DNA from: Campylobacteraceae bacterium
GTDB lineage: Bacteria > Campylobacterota > Campylobacteria > Campylobacterales > Campylobacteraceae
DNA length: 64,000 nucleotides
Assembly: GCA_031266555.1 (NCBI GenBank)
Contig: JAISAU010000010.1
Span: 98,488-162,487 of the forward strand
Reading direction: 5' to 3'
This document shows positions 35,133 to 44,228 of this stretch, in pieces (positions within the stretch are counted from its first letter, which is position 1; the number at the start of each line of letters is the position of its first letter). The translations under genes and the position numbers were made by a program. The notes beneath the pieces were generated by a model. That model was not told the origin of the DNA. It did no database searches and saw only the letters and a list, made by a program, of their open reading frames with translations.

Positions 35133-37553
35133 TTGCAACTTAGTACATATAATACGTTTCCGACAGAACTTCCCATAATAGCGGAAGATGAGATATTTTT
35201 ATATCCTTTTATGATTACGCAACTTTTTTTGAACGATAAAGAAAATATAGACGCGGCGAACGAAGCGCTTGAGAAAAATAATCTTGTGCTTATTTGTCCT
35301 GTTAAACAAGGAGAGGAGGGCGGCAGGAGTTTTGAGGCGATATACGATTGCGGCGTTATAGGTTCAATCATGCGAAAAGTGGTTTTGCCTGACGGTAAAG
35401 TAAAAATACTTTTTCAAGGTATGACAAAAGGACGCATTGTAAAGCCTTCTCAAAACAAACCGTTAAAAGGCGTTGTTGAAGCGTTGCATATAAAGCAGTC
35501 GGATAGTCTTAAAATAGACGCTTTGTTGATGGTTTTGAGAGAAAAAATGCAAGCGTACGCTTCGGCAAATAACATTATCGCGCCCGATTTTTTAAAAAGT
35601 ATAAACCAAACAAATGACGCCGGACGCATTTGCGACTTGATAGCTCATGAGATTAAACCCAAAAAAGAGCTCGCGTATAAACTTTTTATAGAGAGCGATT
35701 TGGAAAATAAGATATTAATGCTTATAGATTTTGTTATGGAGGAGACTCAAGCTTTTAAGTTGCAAAAAGAGATAAAGTCAAAAGTACATTCTCGTATAGA
35801 AAAAGCTAATAAAGAGTATTTTTTAAAAGAGCAGTTAAAGCAAATACAACAAGAACTAGGCTCCGACAATCAAAAAGAAGAAGAGTTGGAGCGTTATAAA
35901 ACAAAACTTGAAATTAAAAAACCTTTTATAGAAGAAGACGCTTATAAAGAGATAAAAAAACAGATAGAGAGGCTTTCTAAAATGCATCCTGATTCGGCGG
36001 ACGCCAATCTGTTGCAAGGATATCTCGACTGGGTTATAGAAATGCCGTTTGAAAAATCTGCTAAAAAAAGACTTAATATCGGCAATGTAAAAAAGCAGCT
36101 TGATAACGATCACTACTCTTTGGAAAAACCAAAAGAGCGTATAGTTGAGTATTTTGCCGTTAAAGAACTTCTTGACAAACGCGGCATAAAAGATAAAGAG
36201 AGCAAGGGCGTTATCCTATGCTTTGCCGGACCTCCGGGCGTTGGAAAAACTTCTCTTGCCAATTCAATCTCAAAGGCGCTAAAGAGAAATCTTATCCGTA
36301 TAGCTTTAGGCGGGCTTGAAGATGTAAACGAGTTAAGAGGGCATAGGCGAACGTATATAGGAGCGATGCCAGGACGCATAGTTCAAGGACTCATAGAAGC
36401 GGGACAAATGAATCCCGTGATGGTTTTAGACGAGATAGACAAAGTGGCGCGTAGTTTCAGAGGCGATCCAACCGCCGTTTTGCTGGAGATTTTAGACCCT
36501 GAACAAAATAACAAATTCAGAGACTATTATCTGAATTTCAACGTTGATTTAAGCGATATAGTTTTTATAGCCACAGCGAACGACGTATCTTCCATTCCCC
36601 CTCCTTTGAGAGATAGAATGGAGTTTATATTTTTGAATTCATATACTCCGCAAGAAAAATACGAGATAGCGAAAAAGTATTTAATTCCACAAGAGATGCG
36701 AAAACACGGGCTTAAAAATGCTGAGGTTATTTTTGCTAAAGCCGCTATTTTGACCATGATAGAAAACTATACAAGAGAGTCCGGAGTGCGAAACTTAAGA
36801 CGCAGGATCGCCGATATTTTACGAAAAAGCGCAAAACAATTGCTGATTAACGGCAATATAGGTAAAATATCCATCACAAGCGCTAATATAAAAGATTATT
36901 TGGAAAAAACAATTTTTGAGATAGAAGAGGCTGATGAAAAAGATCTTGTAGGACAAGTGAATGGACTTGCGTGGACAAGCGTTGGCGGCGATGTTTTGAG
37001 GGTGGAAGCTGTGCGCATTCAAGGAAAAGGCAATATGCAACTTACCGGTTCTTTGGGAGATGTCATGAAGGAGTCGGCGAAAATCGCGCAAAGCGTTGTA
37101 AAAGTGTTGATTGATGAGAAAAAACTAAAGATTAATAAAGCTGATATTCCTCTTACAGAGCAAGAAAAAAATGATAAGTTTGTTCCCGATCAAAGCGAAA
37201 TATACAGAAGATTTGATTTGCACTTACATGTACCCGAAGGCGCTACGCCAAAAGATGGACCAAGTGCCGGTATAACCATGGCTACGGCTATCGCTTCGAT
37301 ATTGTCAAATACCAAAGTAAAAAGCGATGTGGCGATGACGGGAGAACTGACATTAACCGGTAAAGTGCTTCCTATAGGCGGACTTAAAGAAAAACTTATA
37401 GCGGCGTATAAAGCGAAGATAAAAACAGTGATCATTCCTAAAAAAAATTATGAGCGGGATTTGGATGAAGTTCCTGACGAAGTAAAAAATAATATGCAAA
37501 TTTTGGGCGTTTTAAGAATAGAAGAGGTTTTGGATATCGCTTTAGCTAAGTAG
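35133..37553 (+). CDS. lon: ATP-dependent protease Lon
   Basis: An 806-residue cytosolic AAA+ protease for misfolded and regulatory proteins. The N-terminal substrate domain starts LQLSTYNTFPTELPII; the Walker A motif is GPPGVGKTS near residue 367 and Walker B is MVLDEIDK. The proteolytic Ser is about residue 711 in KDGPSAGITMA, with the catalytic Lys in GGLKEKLIAAYKAKIK. TTG 35133 is chosen because AAAGGAG lies five bases upstream and the protein then starts as its relatives do; an ATG at 35106 in frame overlaps bamD. Coupled with bamD. Confidence 0.95.
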   Translation: MQLSTYNTFPTELPIIAEDEIFLYPFMITQLFLNDKENIDAANEALEKNNLVLICPVKQGEEGGRSFEAIYDCGVIGSIMRKVVLPDGKVKILFQGMTKGRIVKPSQNKPLKGVVEALHIKQSDSLKIDALLMVLREKMQAYASANNIIAPDFLKSINQTNDAGRICDLIAHEIKPKKELAYKLFIESDLENKILMLIDFVMEETQAFKLQKEIKSKVHSRIEKANKEYFLKEQLKQIQQELGSDNQKEEELERYKTKLEIKKPFIEEDAYKEIKKQIERLSKMHPDSADANLLQGYLDWVIEMPFEKSAKKRLNIGNVKKQLDNDHYSLEKPKERIVEYFAVKELLDKRGIKDKESKGVILCFAGPPGVGKTSLANSISKALKRNLIRIALGGLEDVNELRGHRRTYIGAMPGRIVQGLIEAGQMNPVMVLDEIDKVARSFRGDPTAVLLEILDPEQNNKFRDYYLNFNVDLSDIVFIATANDVSSIPPPLRDRMEFIFLNSYTPQEKYEIAKKYLIPQEMRKHGLKNAEVIFAKAAILTMIENYTRESGVRNLRRRIADILRKSAKQLLINGNIGKISITSANIKDYLEKTIFEIEEADEKDLVGQVNGLAWTSVGGDVLRVEAVRIQGKGNMQLTGSLGDVMKESAKIAQSVVKVLIDEKKLKINKADIPLTEQEKNDKFVPDQSEIYRRFDLHLHVPEGATPKDGPSAGITMATAIASILSNTKVKSDVAMTGELTLTGKVLPIGGLKEKLIAAYKAKIKTVIIPKKNYERDLDEVPDEVKNNMQILGVLRIEEVLDIALAK

Positions 37554-37570
37554 ATTTTAGGAAAACGCGA

Positions 37571-38254
37571 ATGAAACATGTAGTCTTTTTGACGGGAGCC
37601 GGAATGAGTGCTGAGAGCGGCATTAATACTTTTAGAGATAACGGCGGTTTGTGGGAGCAGTATAATGTTATGGATGTGGCAAGTGTTGATGGATGGCATA
37701 AAAATCCATCGTTGGTGCAAAAATTTTATAACGAACGCCGCAAGCAATTAAAAAAAACGGAAGCGAACGAAGGGCATAAACTTATAGCTGAACTTGAAAA
37801 AAAGTTCAAAGTTACTGTTATTACGCAAAATGTTGACAATTTGCACGAGCGCGCGGGAAGCTCACATGTAGTGCATTTGCACGGCGAACTTACAAAAGCT
37901 TGCAATGAAAGCAAAACGGAAGTCATTGATATAGGATATAGAGATATAGAGGCAGACGAGAGAGCGAAAGACGGCTCAAGACTTCGTCCTTTTATAGTAT
38001 GGTTTGGAGAAGCTGTGCCTTTGATAGAAAAAGCTGTGCATTTGGTAATGAATGCTGATATAGTTGTAATTATCGGCACATCAATGCAAGTTTATCCCGC
38101 GGCTGCGCTTATAAATTACGCTAAAAAAGATGCGCGGTTATTTTTGATAGATCCGAATGACGTTGAGATGTATTTGCCAAGAGTGGAAATCATAAAAGAG
38201 AAGGCAAGCGTTGGAATGAGGATTTTGAAAGAGAAACTCTTCTTTGGTTCTTGA
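37571..38254 (+). CDS. cobB: Sirtuin-type NAD-dependent deacylase, zinc-free variant
   Basis: A 227-residue SIR2-family protein. NAD-binding motifs are FLTGAGMSAESGINTFRD, ITQNVDNLHERAGS and VVIIGTSMQVYPAA, with the catalytic His in VHLHGELTKA. The usual two CxxC zinc pairs of sirtuins are absent: only one Cys (TKACNESK) lies in that region, which is shortened. Zinc-less members occur among bacterial class III-like sirtuins. It is 17 bases downstream of lon and probably in one transcript. Confidence 0.88.
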   Translation: MKHVVFLTGAGMSAESGINTFRDNGGLWEQYNVMDVASVDGWHKNPSLVQKFYNERRKQLKKTEANEGHKLIAELEKKFKVTVITQNVDNLHERAGSSHVVHLHGELTKACNESKTEVIDIGYRDIEADERAKDGSRLRPFIVWFGEAVPLIEKAVHLVMNADIVVIIGTSMQVYPAAALINYAKKDARLFLIDPNDVEMYLPRVEIIKEKASVGMRILKEKLFFGS

Positions 38255-38309
38255 AATTTCTTACATTTTGACTCGCAATTCAAATGATAATCAAAAAAAT
38301 AGCGTTTGA

Positions 38310-38412
38310 TTTATTGAATAAAAACAAGCATTGTATTGAAATGCGAGTTCACGCTAAGAGTTTGTACGCCTTACTCTTTTGTTGAACTGAAACAAAGGTT
38401 GTATTGAAATGC
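38310..38412 (+). repeat. Two degenerate copies of a ~35-base repeat
   Basis: Copies at about 38310-38344 and 38378-38412 match at about 28 of 35 positions, with the last 14 bases (TTGTATTGAAATGC) identical. Start-to-start spacing is 68 bases. No further copy or cas gene is in view. The surrounding gap between cobB and the large paralogue (38255-38512) contains no gene. Confidence 0.5.
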
Positions 38413-38478
38413 TGTATATTCAAATTTTTGCTTAAGTGCGAAACCTAAATATCTTTCAAAAAAGATATGGCAAGCGAT

Positions 38479-38499
38479 TTGGGAGCTAAACGCTCCCAA
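38479..38499. terminator. Hairpin between convergent genes
   Basis: TTGGGAGC (38479-38486) pairs with GCTCCCAA (38492-38499) around a five-base loop. It lies 14 bases beyond the stop of the minus-strand paralogue and downstream of cobB on the plus strand, where TTTAAATCTTTTT follows. Likely bidirectional terminator. Confidence 0.6.
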
Positions 38500-38512
38500 T
38501 GTTTAAATCTTT

Positions 38513-41500
38513 TTACCAATCAACTTTTTGTTTTATATGTTTTGAAGGGTTTACATCTAAAACTCTTCCTATATTATCAGTTTTATTTGTTTGTCCAAAG
38601 CCTGCCCATTCGCCGCCGTTTCCGGGAAATATAATATTGAAAGCGGGATCGTGCAAAAGCCATAAATTTGGCATAATGGTTACCGTAACGCTGTGTGGGA
38701 AATCTAATGAATTTTTCGTTACTACAAGCGTCTCTTTGCCATCTTTTATGACATCTGTGTAGTATTTAGGCGTTTGATCGGATATGCTTTTGGATAGTTT
38801 CGCGTTTCCTTGCGTTACTCTAAATTCTGTGACGTTGCCTTGACTTATGTCGTGATCGCTATTTATGTACCAATCCGGATATTGGACGTCCATGTTTGAT
38901 ATCTGAACCAGGTTATAAAGATTTCTGTCGCAAAGCATAGGACAGTAAATCTCATAATATATATCGACATTCGTACTGTTTTGATTTGGAACTATATATT
39001 CTGATTTTTTAGAATGTATTCTGCCATAGTACATGTGAGCGCTTCCATCTCCGCTATACGGATTTAAACCTTTGACATCGTCGGCGTCTTGTAAAAAAGT
39101 GATATTAAAATCGCTCGATTCAATTATAAATGGCTTTTCCGGGTTTGAAGGTCTTGCAAAGTTAAAACCGAAATTAGAATGCGCGGTGCCATTAATAAAA
39201 TTACTTTGAGTCGTTTTAAGCTTAGCCAAACCATCGTAATTTTTATTATTTGACGTTATGTTGGCTCCGGTTTTTTCAATATACATTATACGTTTTGAAG
39301 ACCCGTTTTCGCTTCTGTTATCCCAGCCCGTGACATTGTTGTTTATAAGTTGCACGCCGTATTCTACATCTTTCGCGAAACAATCTTTATTATAATTGGT
39401 AGCTGTAGAGTTATCATCCAAAATAGCGGAAATATCCATATCTATATTGGCGTGCATTGAAAGATTGCTTGATATATATGTATATTTGTTTGCAGAATCA
39501 GAAATTTTAAAAGTGCTGTTAAGCGCTTTTGGCACAAATTTTAATCCCGCTTTTATCGTTATATCGCAACCAACTTTACCATTCGCGTCGTGCTCGTTCG
39601 TAAGGCTATCAAGGCAATCGTTATAAACTCTGTCTTTGGAAGCCCAAAGTTTATCAGAAATAATAGTATCTATATCTCCTACATTATGGTAATTGATATC
39701 TATATTGCCCAAGCCGTTTTTCATATCGGACTGTTTTATCGTAACTTCACTTGAAACGTTTTCATTGAGTTCGCAAGCGGAAGGCTTTTTTAAAGTAGAG
39801 TTTACATGTATGATATTTTTTGCTTGTTGATTATAGTCTGTCGCTAAACCTCCGCCGTTTTTTAAGGCTCTTATTTGTCCGCTGCTAAGTTTTCCGCCGA
39901 TTAAATTGCTGCCAAAATTGTTGTCTAAAACAAATTCTTTAGGACGCACCGCAAATAGATCCGAGCAAGTTGAGTTTTTTTCTGACGAACCCAAAATGTT
40001 ATAGGTCGCTTTGAACGTTCCGCTACTGGTTATATTTTGTAACGTCGGCTCAAAGGACACAATTGTTTGCGTTGGTTGAAGATCGAAAGCAATGACGTCT
40101 TTTTTAAGCATTTTTACATTGTCGCAATCTTGTAAAGCGGTGTTATATTCTACAAAATCTATAGCTACATGTACCTTGTCATTAAGGTTTGTTGAGACTT
40201 TGCCATATTCGTGATGTACTAATTTGACATTAAATTTTTTATTCGCTATTTGCGTATAAAGAGCGGTTTGCGAGCGAGGTTCCGTATCCAACTTGCCTCC
40301 CGCTTTTACATTGAAGTTCTGATTTACTACTGAAAAATTACCGCTTACTTTTTTTGGTACGGGCACGTAGTAATATGTAACCATATAATCTTCAACTTCT
40401 CCGTCAATGACCCAAGGAATATTATCCCATTTATTGCCGGTTGGATTAGCGGGCTGTATATTTGTAACGTTTTTTGTGCTGTATCTAAATCTGAAAAAAG
40501 CTTTTGTTTTATTGTCTGTAGTTTTCCAGACTAACTCAGGTATTGTATAATTAAACTCCACATAGCCGCTATTTTTTGTATCTTGCAAATTGTCGGCTAT
40601 TTTATTTGAAAATGTTGTGGCGTTTACAGCCATCCACGCGTTTAAAAATCCTTTTTGCTTGCCGTTGGAATTTACTTTTACTCTAAAGTTATATGTTCTG
40701 TTGTTTGAAAATACAAAATTTTGCAAACTTGACCACGAGGCGTTATTTTCCAAACGCACTTCAACGCCATCGTCACTTTTGTCTTGATCTGCATTTGGAC
40801 CTACTTTAGAGAAGCTGTCGGCATCTACACCGGAACCTAAATATACACTTGGTTTCATCGCGTGAGAAATTTCTCCAAAAGTACTGGGCGCGTCGCTTCT
40901 ATCGACTCCCGCTAAGGCAAAGTCAGCGCGAACAACGGCTCTATCGGTTTGCATAATTACCTTAGAGTAAAAATTTGTCGAATCGAGAGTATAGCCGGAG
41001 TATTCAGTACCGTCTTCTTTAGCCCCATAACAAGTTTTTTCGTAATAATTCGCGCTAGGAATACTTGTGTCGTTATAGCAGAATGGAGTTACGGTATTTG
41101 TGCCTTTGTTGTTCGGTCCGTCCCATATATATTTTCCGCCCGATGCCAATGTTTGATAGCTATTAACACCTTTTACTTGCGGTCTTTTCATTCTGATATA
41201 AAAGGTTGATTTTGCCGATGGAAGTAAAAAGTTATACTCTCCTCTGTTGTTTGTAAATTGCGTTCCAAGATGTTTGAAATTTTTATTATATACTTCTATC
41301 TCTACATCTTTTACGCCGTTATTACTTCTTTCTAAACCGTCTAAAATGCCGTTGCCATTTTCGTCAAGATATACCTTTCCTTTAATGACGGGCGCCATTT
41401 GACATGTAGTAAAGTCCAAACTATTGCTTGCTAGAAAATTTGTATTCCTCCAATCGCCGCTAAGAGGATTTAGTTCGTATATATAAAAATTTAAGTTTAC

Positions 41501-42325
41501 ATAGAGCATACCGTTCAAAAAAGACATACCCCATATTTGCGCGCTTCTATCCAGTGCAAATTTTTGAACTTCACTGTATCTCCAATTGCTAGGATTGTTT
41601 TTATCAGGCACCACTCTAATAAGACGAAAATCAGCGCCATTTGAGACCATAATATAAGCGTTTCCGTCAGCGTCAATCGCCATATCAGACTCGACGTTAT
41701 ATTTCGAGAAGTCAAGGTTTAAAGAGTTTTCCTCTGTTAATACACCACTTTTGCTAACTTTTTTTGTCGATGGGTTATATATCATCATTCTGGCCTCTGT
41801 CCCCAGTTTGTATTGATTGTACCCAATAAAATATATTTCTCCTGTTTTTTGATTTACTTCGCCGCCGGACCATCCTGTAAAATTTACAAACTCATCGAAA
41901 CTAAAAGCGTTTACCGTTGTAGAAGCTTGATTTTTTTGTATATATTCTATCTCTTTTGAGTACGTAATATAATCCCATTGATACATAGTTAAAACGCCTT
42001 TTTCGTTTGGTCCCAAAGCTATCGTATCCGGATTTCTTCCGCTCACTCCACCATATTCGCTTTTAACATTTAGATTGTACTGTTTTTTGGACGATAGAGT
42101 AGTTTGACTCTCCGGCACAAGCCCATATACTTTGTATACGTTGGAATTGTCTTGCACATAATATAAAGAGTCACAATCAAAATCCAATTTTTTATCGCCT
42201 AACGCCTCTATGGTTGCTTTTGTTGCGGCGTTTTCATTGAATAAGCATATAACGGCAAAAATGAAAATGCATCTATGGAATAGAGTTAAAAAATCAATTT
42301 TTAATATATAAGCGCTATTAACCAT
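38513..42325 (-). CDS. Large exported multidomain protein, paralogue of the pseudopilin-operon protein
   Basis: A 1270-residue protein with the same order of parts as the product of 29053-33273: a signal segment (FIFAVICLFNENAAT), propeller-like N-terminal part (TIALGPNEKGVLTMYQWDY, WSGGEVNQKTGEIYF, SDMAIDADGNAY, IWGMSFLNGMLYV), SdrD B-like domain from ~312 (VIKGKVYLDENGNGILDGLE), GEVED-type region (~473-645, DRSDAPST to DGEVEDYMVTY) and a long Asn/Thr-rich end closing GEWAGFGQ to KVDW. It stands alone, with no pilins beside it, and has hairpins or AT-rich gaps on both sides. Probably a surface protein or an alternative tip; function unknown. Confidence 0.75.
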   Translation of the reverse strand: MVNSAYILKIDFLTLFHRCIFIFAVICLFNENAATKATIEALGDKKLDFDCDSLYYVQDNSNVYKVYGLVPESQTTLSSKKQYNLNVKSEYGGVSGRNPDTIALGPNEKGVLTMYQWDYITYSKEIEYIQKNQASTTVNAFSFDEFVNFTGWSGGEVNQKTGEIYFIGYNQYKLGTEARMMIYNPSTKKVSKSGVLTEENSLNLDFSKYNVESDMAIDADGNAYIMVSNGADFRLIRVVPDKNNPSNWRYSEVQKFALDRSAQIWGMSFLNGMLYVNLNFYIYELNPLSGDWRNTNFLASNSLDFTTCQMAPVIKGKVYLDENGNGILDGLERSNNGVKDVEIEVYNKNFKHLGTQFTNNRGEYNFLLPSAKSTFYIRMKRPQVKGVNSYQTLASGGKYIWDGPNNKGTNTVTPFCYNDTSIPSANYYEKTCYGAKEDGTEYSGYTLDSTNFYSKVIMQTDRAVVRADFALAGVDRSDAPSTFGEISHAMKPSVYLGSGVDADSFSKVGPNADQDKSDDGVEVRLENNASWSSLQNFVFSNNRTYNFRVKVNSNGKQKGFLNAWMAVNATTFSNKIADNLQDTKNSGYVEFNYTIPELVWKTTDNKTKAFFRFRYSTKNVTNIQPANPTGNKWDNIPWVIDGEVEDYMVTYYYVPVPKKVSGNFSVVNQNFNVKAGGKLDTEPRSQTALYTQIANKKFNVKLVHHEYGKVSTNLNDKVHVAIDFVEYNTALQDCDNVKMLKKDVIAFDLQPTQTIVSFEPTLQNITSSGTFKATYNILGSSEKNSTCSDLFAVRPKEFVLDNNFGSNLIGGKLSSGQIRALKNGGGLATDYNQQAKNIIHVNSTLKKPSACELNENVSSEVTIKQSDMKNGLGNIDINYHNVGDIDTIISDKLWASKDRVYNDCLDSLTNEHDANGKVGCDITIKAGLKFVPKALNSTFKISDSANKYTYISSNLSMHANIDMDISAILDDNSTATNYNKDCFAKDVEYGVQLINNNVTGWDNRSENGSSKRIMYIEKTGANITSNNKNYDGLAKLKTTQSNFINGTAHSNFGFNFARPSNPEKPFIIESSDFNITFLQDADDVKGLNPYSGDGSAHMYYGRIHSKKSEYIVPNQNSTNVDIYYEIYCPMLCDRNLYNLVQISNMDVQYPDWYINSDHDISQGNVTEFRVTQGNAKLSKSISDQTPKYYTDVIKDGKETLVVTKNSLDFPHSVTVTIMPNLWLLHDPAFNIIFPGNGGEWAGFGQTNKTDNIGRVLDVNPSKHIKQKVDW

Positions 42326-42430
42326 ATTTATCTCTTTTCTTGTTTGTGAAAAAACAGATGTGAATTATTGTTCATGAGAATCCTTAATGCGTAAATTAAA
42401 TTGAATATTTTTGTTTTATTGTACAAGAGG

Positions 42431-42452
42431 AGTATAAATTTAGTTTCACTCC
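42431..42452 (-). promoter_or_regulatory. GGAGTGAAA ... TATACT motif upstream of the paralogue
   Basis: Minus-strand GGAGTGAAA (42452-42444) is followed by TATACT eight bases later, ~119 bases before the start codon; compare 33373-33389, where the same pair lies ~108 bases upstream of the operon. Confidence 0.45.
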
Positions 42453-42722
42453 AGTAGTTAATAAATTTTATTAAGTAAGTAAATTAATTAAATATGCATA
42501 ATTTATTATATATCGTTTTTTATTAAATTATAGCCGTTGTGTTTTTGTATTAGAAATAGATCGGATATAATGGTTGGATTTTTTGAACTTTTGCTTATAA
42601 TATGTATCTATTCTGTATAAAAATTCATTACATATCTTGTCTATAAAGTATAATTAATTTTTTATATTGCTTTGAAGTTAAGGGTTTTGAGGTATTTAAT
42701 TTAATTGTTACATGTAAGAATG

Positions 42723-42752
42723 AAAACTGTCTGCAGGTTCACAGACAGTTTT
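42723..42752 (-). terminator. Rho-independent terminator of rpsF-ssb-rpsR
   Basis: On the minus strand AAAACTGTCTG pairs with CAGACAGTTTT around an eight-base loop, an 11-bp stem whose last arm ends in TTTT followed by CATTCTT. It lies six bases after the rpsR stop. Confidence 0.85.
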
Positions 42753-42758
42753 AAGAGT

Positions 42759-43022
42759 TTATTGCAATCCCTCAAACGGATTTGACACAATGTTTTTTGT
42801 GTCTATGATGTATGGGATAAGAGCAGTATGTCTAGCTCTTTTGATAGCGACTTCAGCCATTTCTTGATGTTTTTTACAATTTCCGGTAAGTCTGCGGGGC
42901 ATAATTTTGTAACGTTCGGAAAGCGAATGTTTCAACAATTTCGTATCTTTATAATCTAAAAATTCAATCTTTGCTTCGCAATATTTGCAATATTTTCTTG
43001 AATATTTTCTCTTTTCAGCCAT
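42759..43022 (-). CDS. rpsR: 30S ribosomal protein S18
   Basis: An 87-residue S18. The core [44 protein letters not shown] carries the family signature. An N-terminal CKYC pair together with C and H in GNCKKHQ makes it a zinc-binding (C+) S18. Last gene of the rpsF-ssb-rpsR operon, with a strong terminator. Confidence 0.97.
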   Translation of the reverse strand: MAEKRKYSRKYCKYCEAKIEFLDYKDTKLLKHSLSERYKIMPRRLTGNCKKHQEMAEVAIKRARHTALIPYIIDTKNIVSNPFEGLQ

Positions 43023-43047
43023 TTAATGTCCTTTTACTATATTTAAA

Positions 43048-43509
43048 TTAAAACGGTATTTCGTCTTCGTCTATGTTTATTTCAGGTATGTTTTGCTTTT
43101 GCGTATTTTGTGAGTAATTTTGATTTTGTTGCGTAGGATGCTGATACTCTTCTTCAGGATAAGCGTTATCGGTTCTATCCTGAGATTTGCTGTCCAACAT
43201 TTGTAAATTATCCACAACTATAGTGTGTTTGCTTCTTTTTTGACCATTTTGATCCGTCCAAGCGTCAAGTTTCAGTCGCCCCTCAATCAAAATCTTACTA
43301 CCTTTTTTTAGATATTGGTTCGCTATTTCAGCAGTTCTGCCAAAAAGAGAGATATCAATAAAGCAGACATCTTCACCTTGACTTCCGTCTTGTTTTTTAA
43401 AACGTCTGTTTGTAGCTATGCCGGTTGAGCTAATAGCGCTCCCGTTAGGCAAATAGCGAAGCTCTATATCCCTTGTCAAATTTCCAACCAAAATAACGCG
43501 ATTAAACAT
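43048..43509 (-). CDS. ssb: Single-stranded DNA-binding protein
   Basis: A 153-residue SSB with N-terminal OB-fold ([42 protein letters not shown]) and a Gln/Asn-rich linker leading to the acidic tip DEDEIPF, which binds partner proteins. The position between rpsF and rpsR is universal in many bacteria. Protects single-stranded DNA in replication, repair and transformation. Confidence 0.97.
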   Translation of the reverse strand: MFNRVILVGNLTRDIELRYLPNGSAISSTGIATNRRFKKQDGSQGEDVCFIDISLFGRTAEIANQYLKKGSKILIEGRLKLDAWTDQNGQKRSKHTIVVDNLQMLDSKSQDRTDNAYPEEEYQHPTQQNQNYSQNTQKQNIPEINIDEDEIPF

Positions 43510-43529
43510 ACCTTATCCTCAAATGTTAT

Positions 43530-43931
43530 TTAAGATGCGTCCGCTTCTTCGGACACCTTTTTCTCAGGTTTAGCTGCCGCCTCATCTTTTTTGCCCTTAT
43601 TTATTGCGTTTGCAACAGATTTTTCCCAATGAGCGACTTCTTTTTTGTTATCATATTTTACAGTTAAAAACTTGATAACCTCTTCATTTATACGAATGAT
43701 TCTTTCTATTTCGCCGATAGCGTTTGCGGGAGCTTGAAAGTAGTATATAGTGTAGTTTCCGCGTTCAAATTTTTTAACAGGATACGCTAATTTACGTATT
43801 CCCATGTCTTGACGCGCGGCTATTTGCGCTCCGTTTTTTTCTAAAACTTCTTTGATGAAGTCAACTTTAGCTTTTGCCTCTTCTTCCGTTAATGTCGGAC
43901 GTAAGACAAACAACAACTCGTAATATCGCAT
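43530..43931 (-). CDS. rpsF: 30S ribosomal protein S6
   Basis: A 133-residue S6, beginning [23 protein letters not shown], with [25 protein letters not shown] in the core. The C-terminal 35 residues are a charged Lys/Glu/Ala extension. First gene of the operon; S6 and S18 bind each other in the 30S platform. Confidence 0.97.
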   Translation of the reverse strand: MRYYELLFVLRPTLTEEEAKAKVDFIKEVLEKNGAQIAARQDMGIRKLAYPVKKFERGNYTIYYFQAPANAIGEIERIIRINEEVIKFLTVKYDNKKEVAHWEKSVANAINKGKKDEAAAKPEKKVSEEADAS

Positions 43932-44059
43932 AATCTTTTCTCCTTATGGATTTTAAACTCTTTACATTGATAAAGTATGTAAGAGCAAGGATTTACTCTA
44001 AAAAATAGAGTAGAGGGCGATTTTACTATAAATAACTTTGAAATTTCATTAATTTTTAC

Positions 44060-44071
44060 GTTATGCTATAA
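44060..44071 (+). promoter_or_regulatory. Extended -10 promoter-like sequence
   Basis: TATGCTATAAT includes TGC directly before TATAAT, an extended -10 pattern. It would drive the rhodanese remnant and the YiiX-like lipoprotein on the plus strand, in the gap divergent from rpsF. Confidence 0.45.
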
Positions 44072-44087
44072 TATTTCTCTTTTTACG

Positions 44088-44228
44088 GAGCATGATGGCA
44101 AAATCGTAATACATTGCGATTATTCGTATACTACATGTGCGCAATTAAAAATAGCGCGGTATCTGGGTTTTGAAGATACAAAACTAAAAATGCTATATTG
44201 GCAAAAAGGTTACAAGGTTAAAACTTGA
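44088..44228 (+). pseudogene. Rhodanese-like C-terminal fragment, truncated at its 5' end
   Basis: An open frame without a usable start codon reads EHDGKIVIHCDYSYTTCAQL, then KIARYLGFEDTK and YWQKGYKVKT before a TGA at 44226-44228. This matches the second half of a rhodanese domain, with the cysteine of the active loop in HCDYSYTTCAQ. The frame is open upstream to a TAA near 43972 but the upstream codons look non-coding and there is no ATG, GTG or TTG. The stop overlaps the TTG start of the next gene, as expected of a former operon partner. Rare start codons cannot be excluded. Confidence 0.55.

Larger units (their letters stand above)
42326..42758. other. Long AT-rich intergenic region upstream of the large paralogue
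   Basis: No gene is seen in 433 bases. It includes the shared motif (42431-42452), TATA-like elements such as TTATAAT near 42594, one TACATGTA near 42710-42717 and the rpsR terminator at its right end. Confidence 0.6.

Noticed and set aside
38310..38412. A CRISPR array
   Set aside because: Only two diverged repeats and no cas gene are in the window; kept only as a low-confidence repeat.
42326..42758. A tRNA or small RNA gene in the long gap
   Set aside because: I saw no cloverleaf, T-loop sequence or strong hairpin apart from the rpsR terminator.
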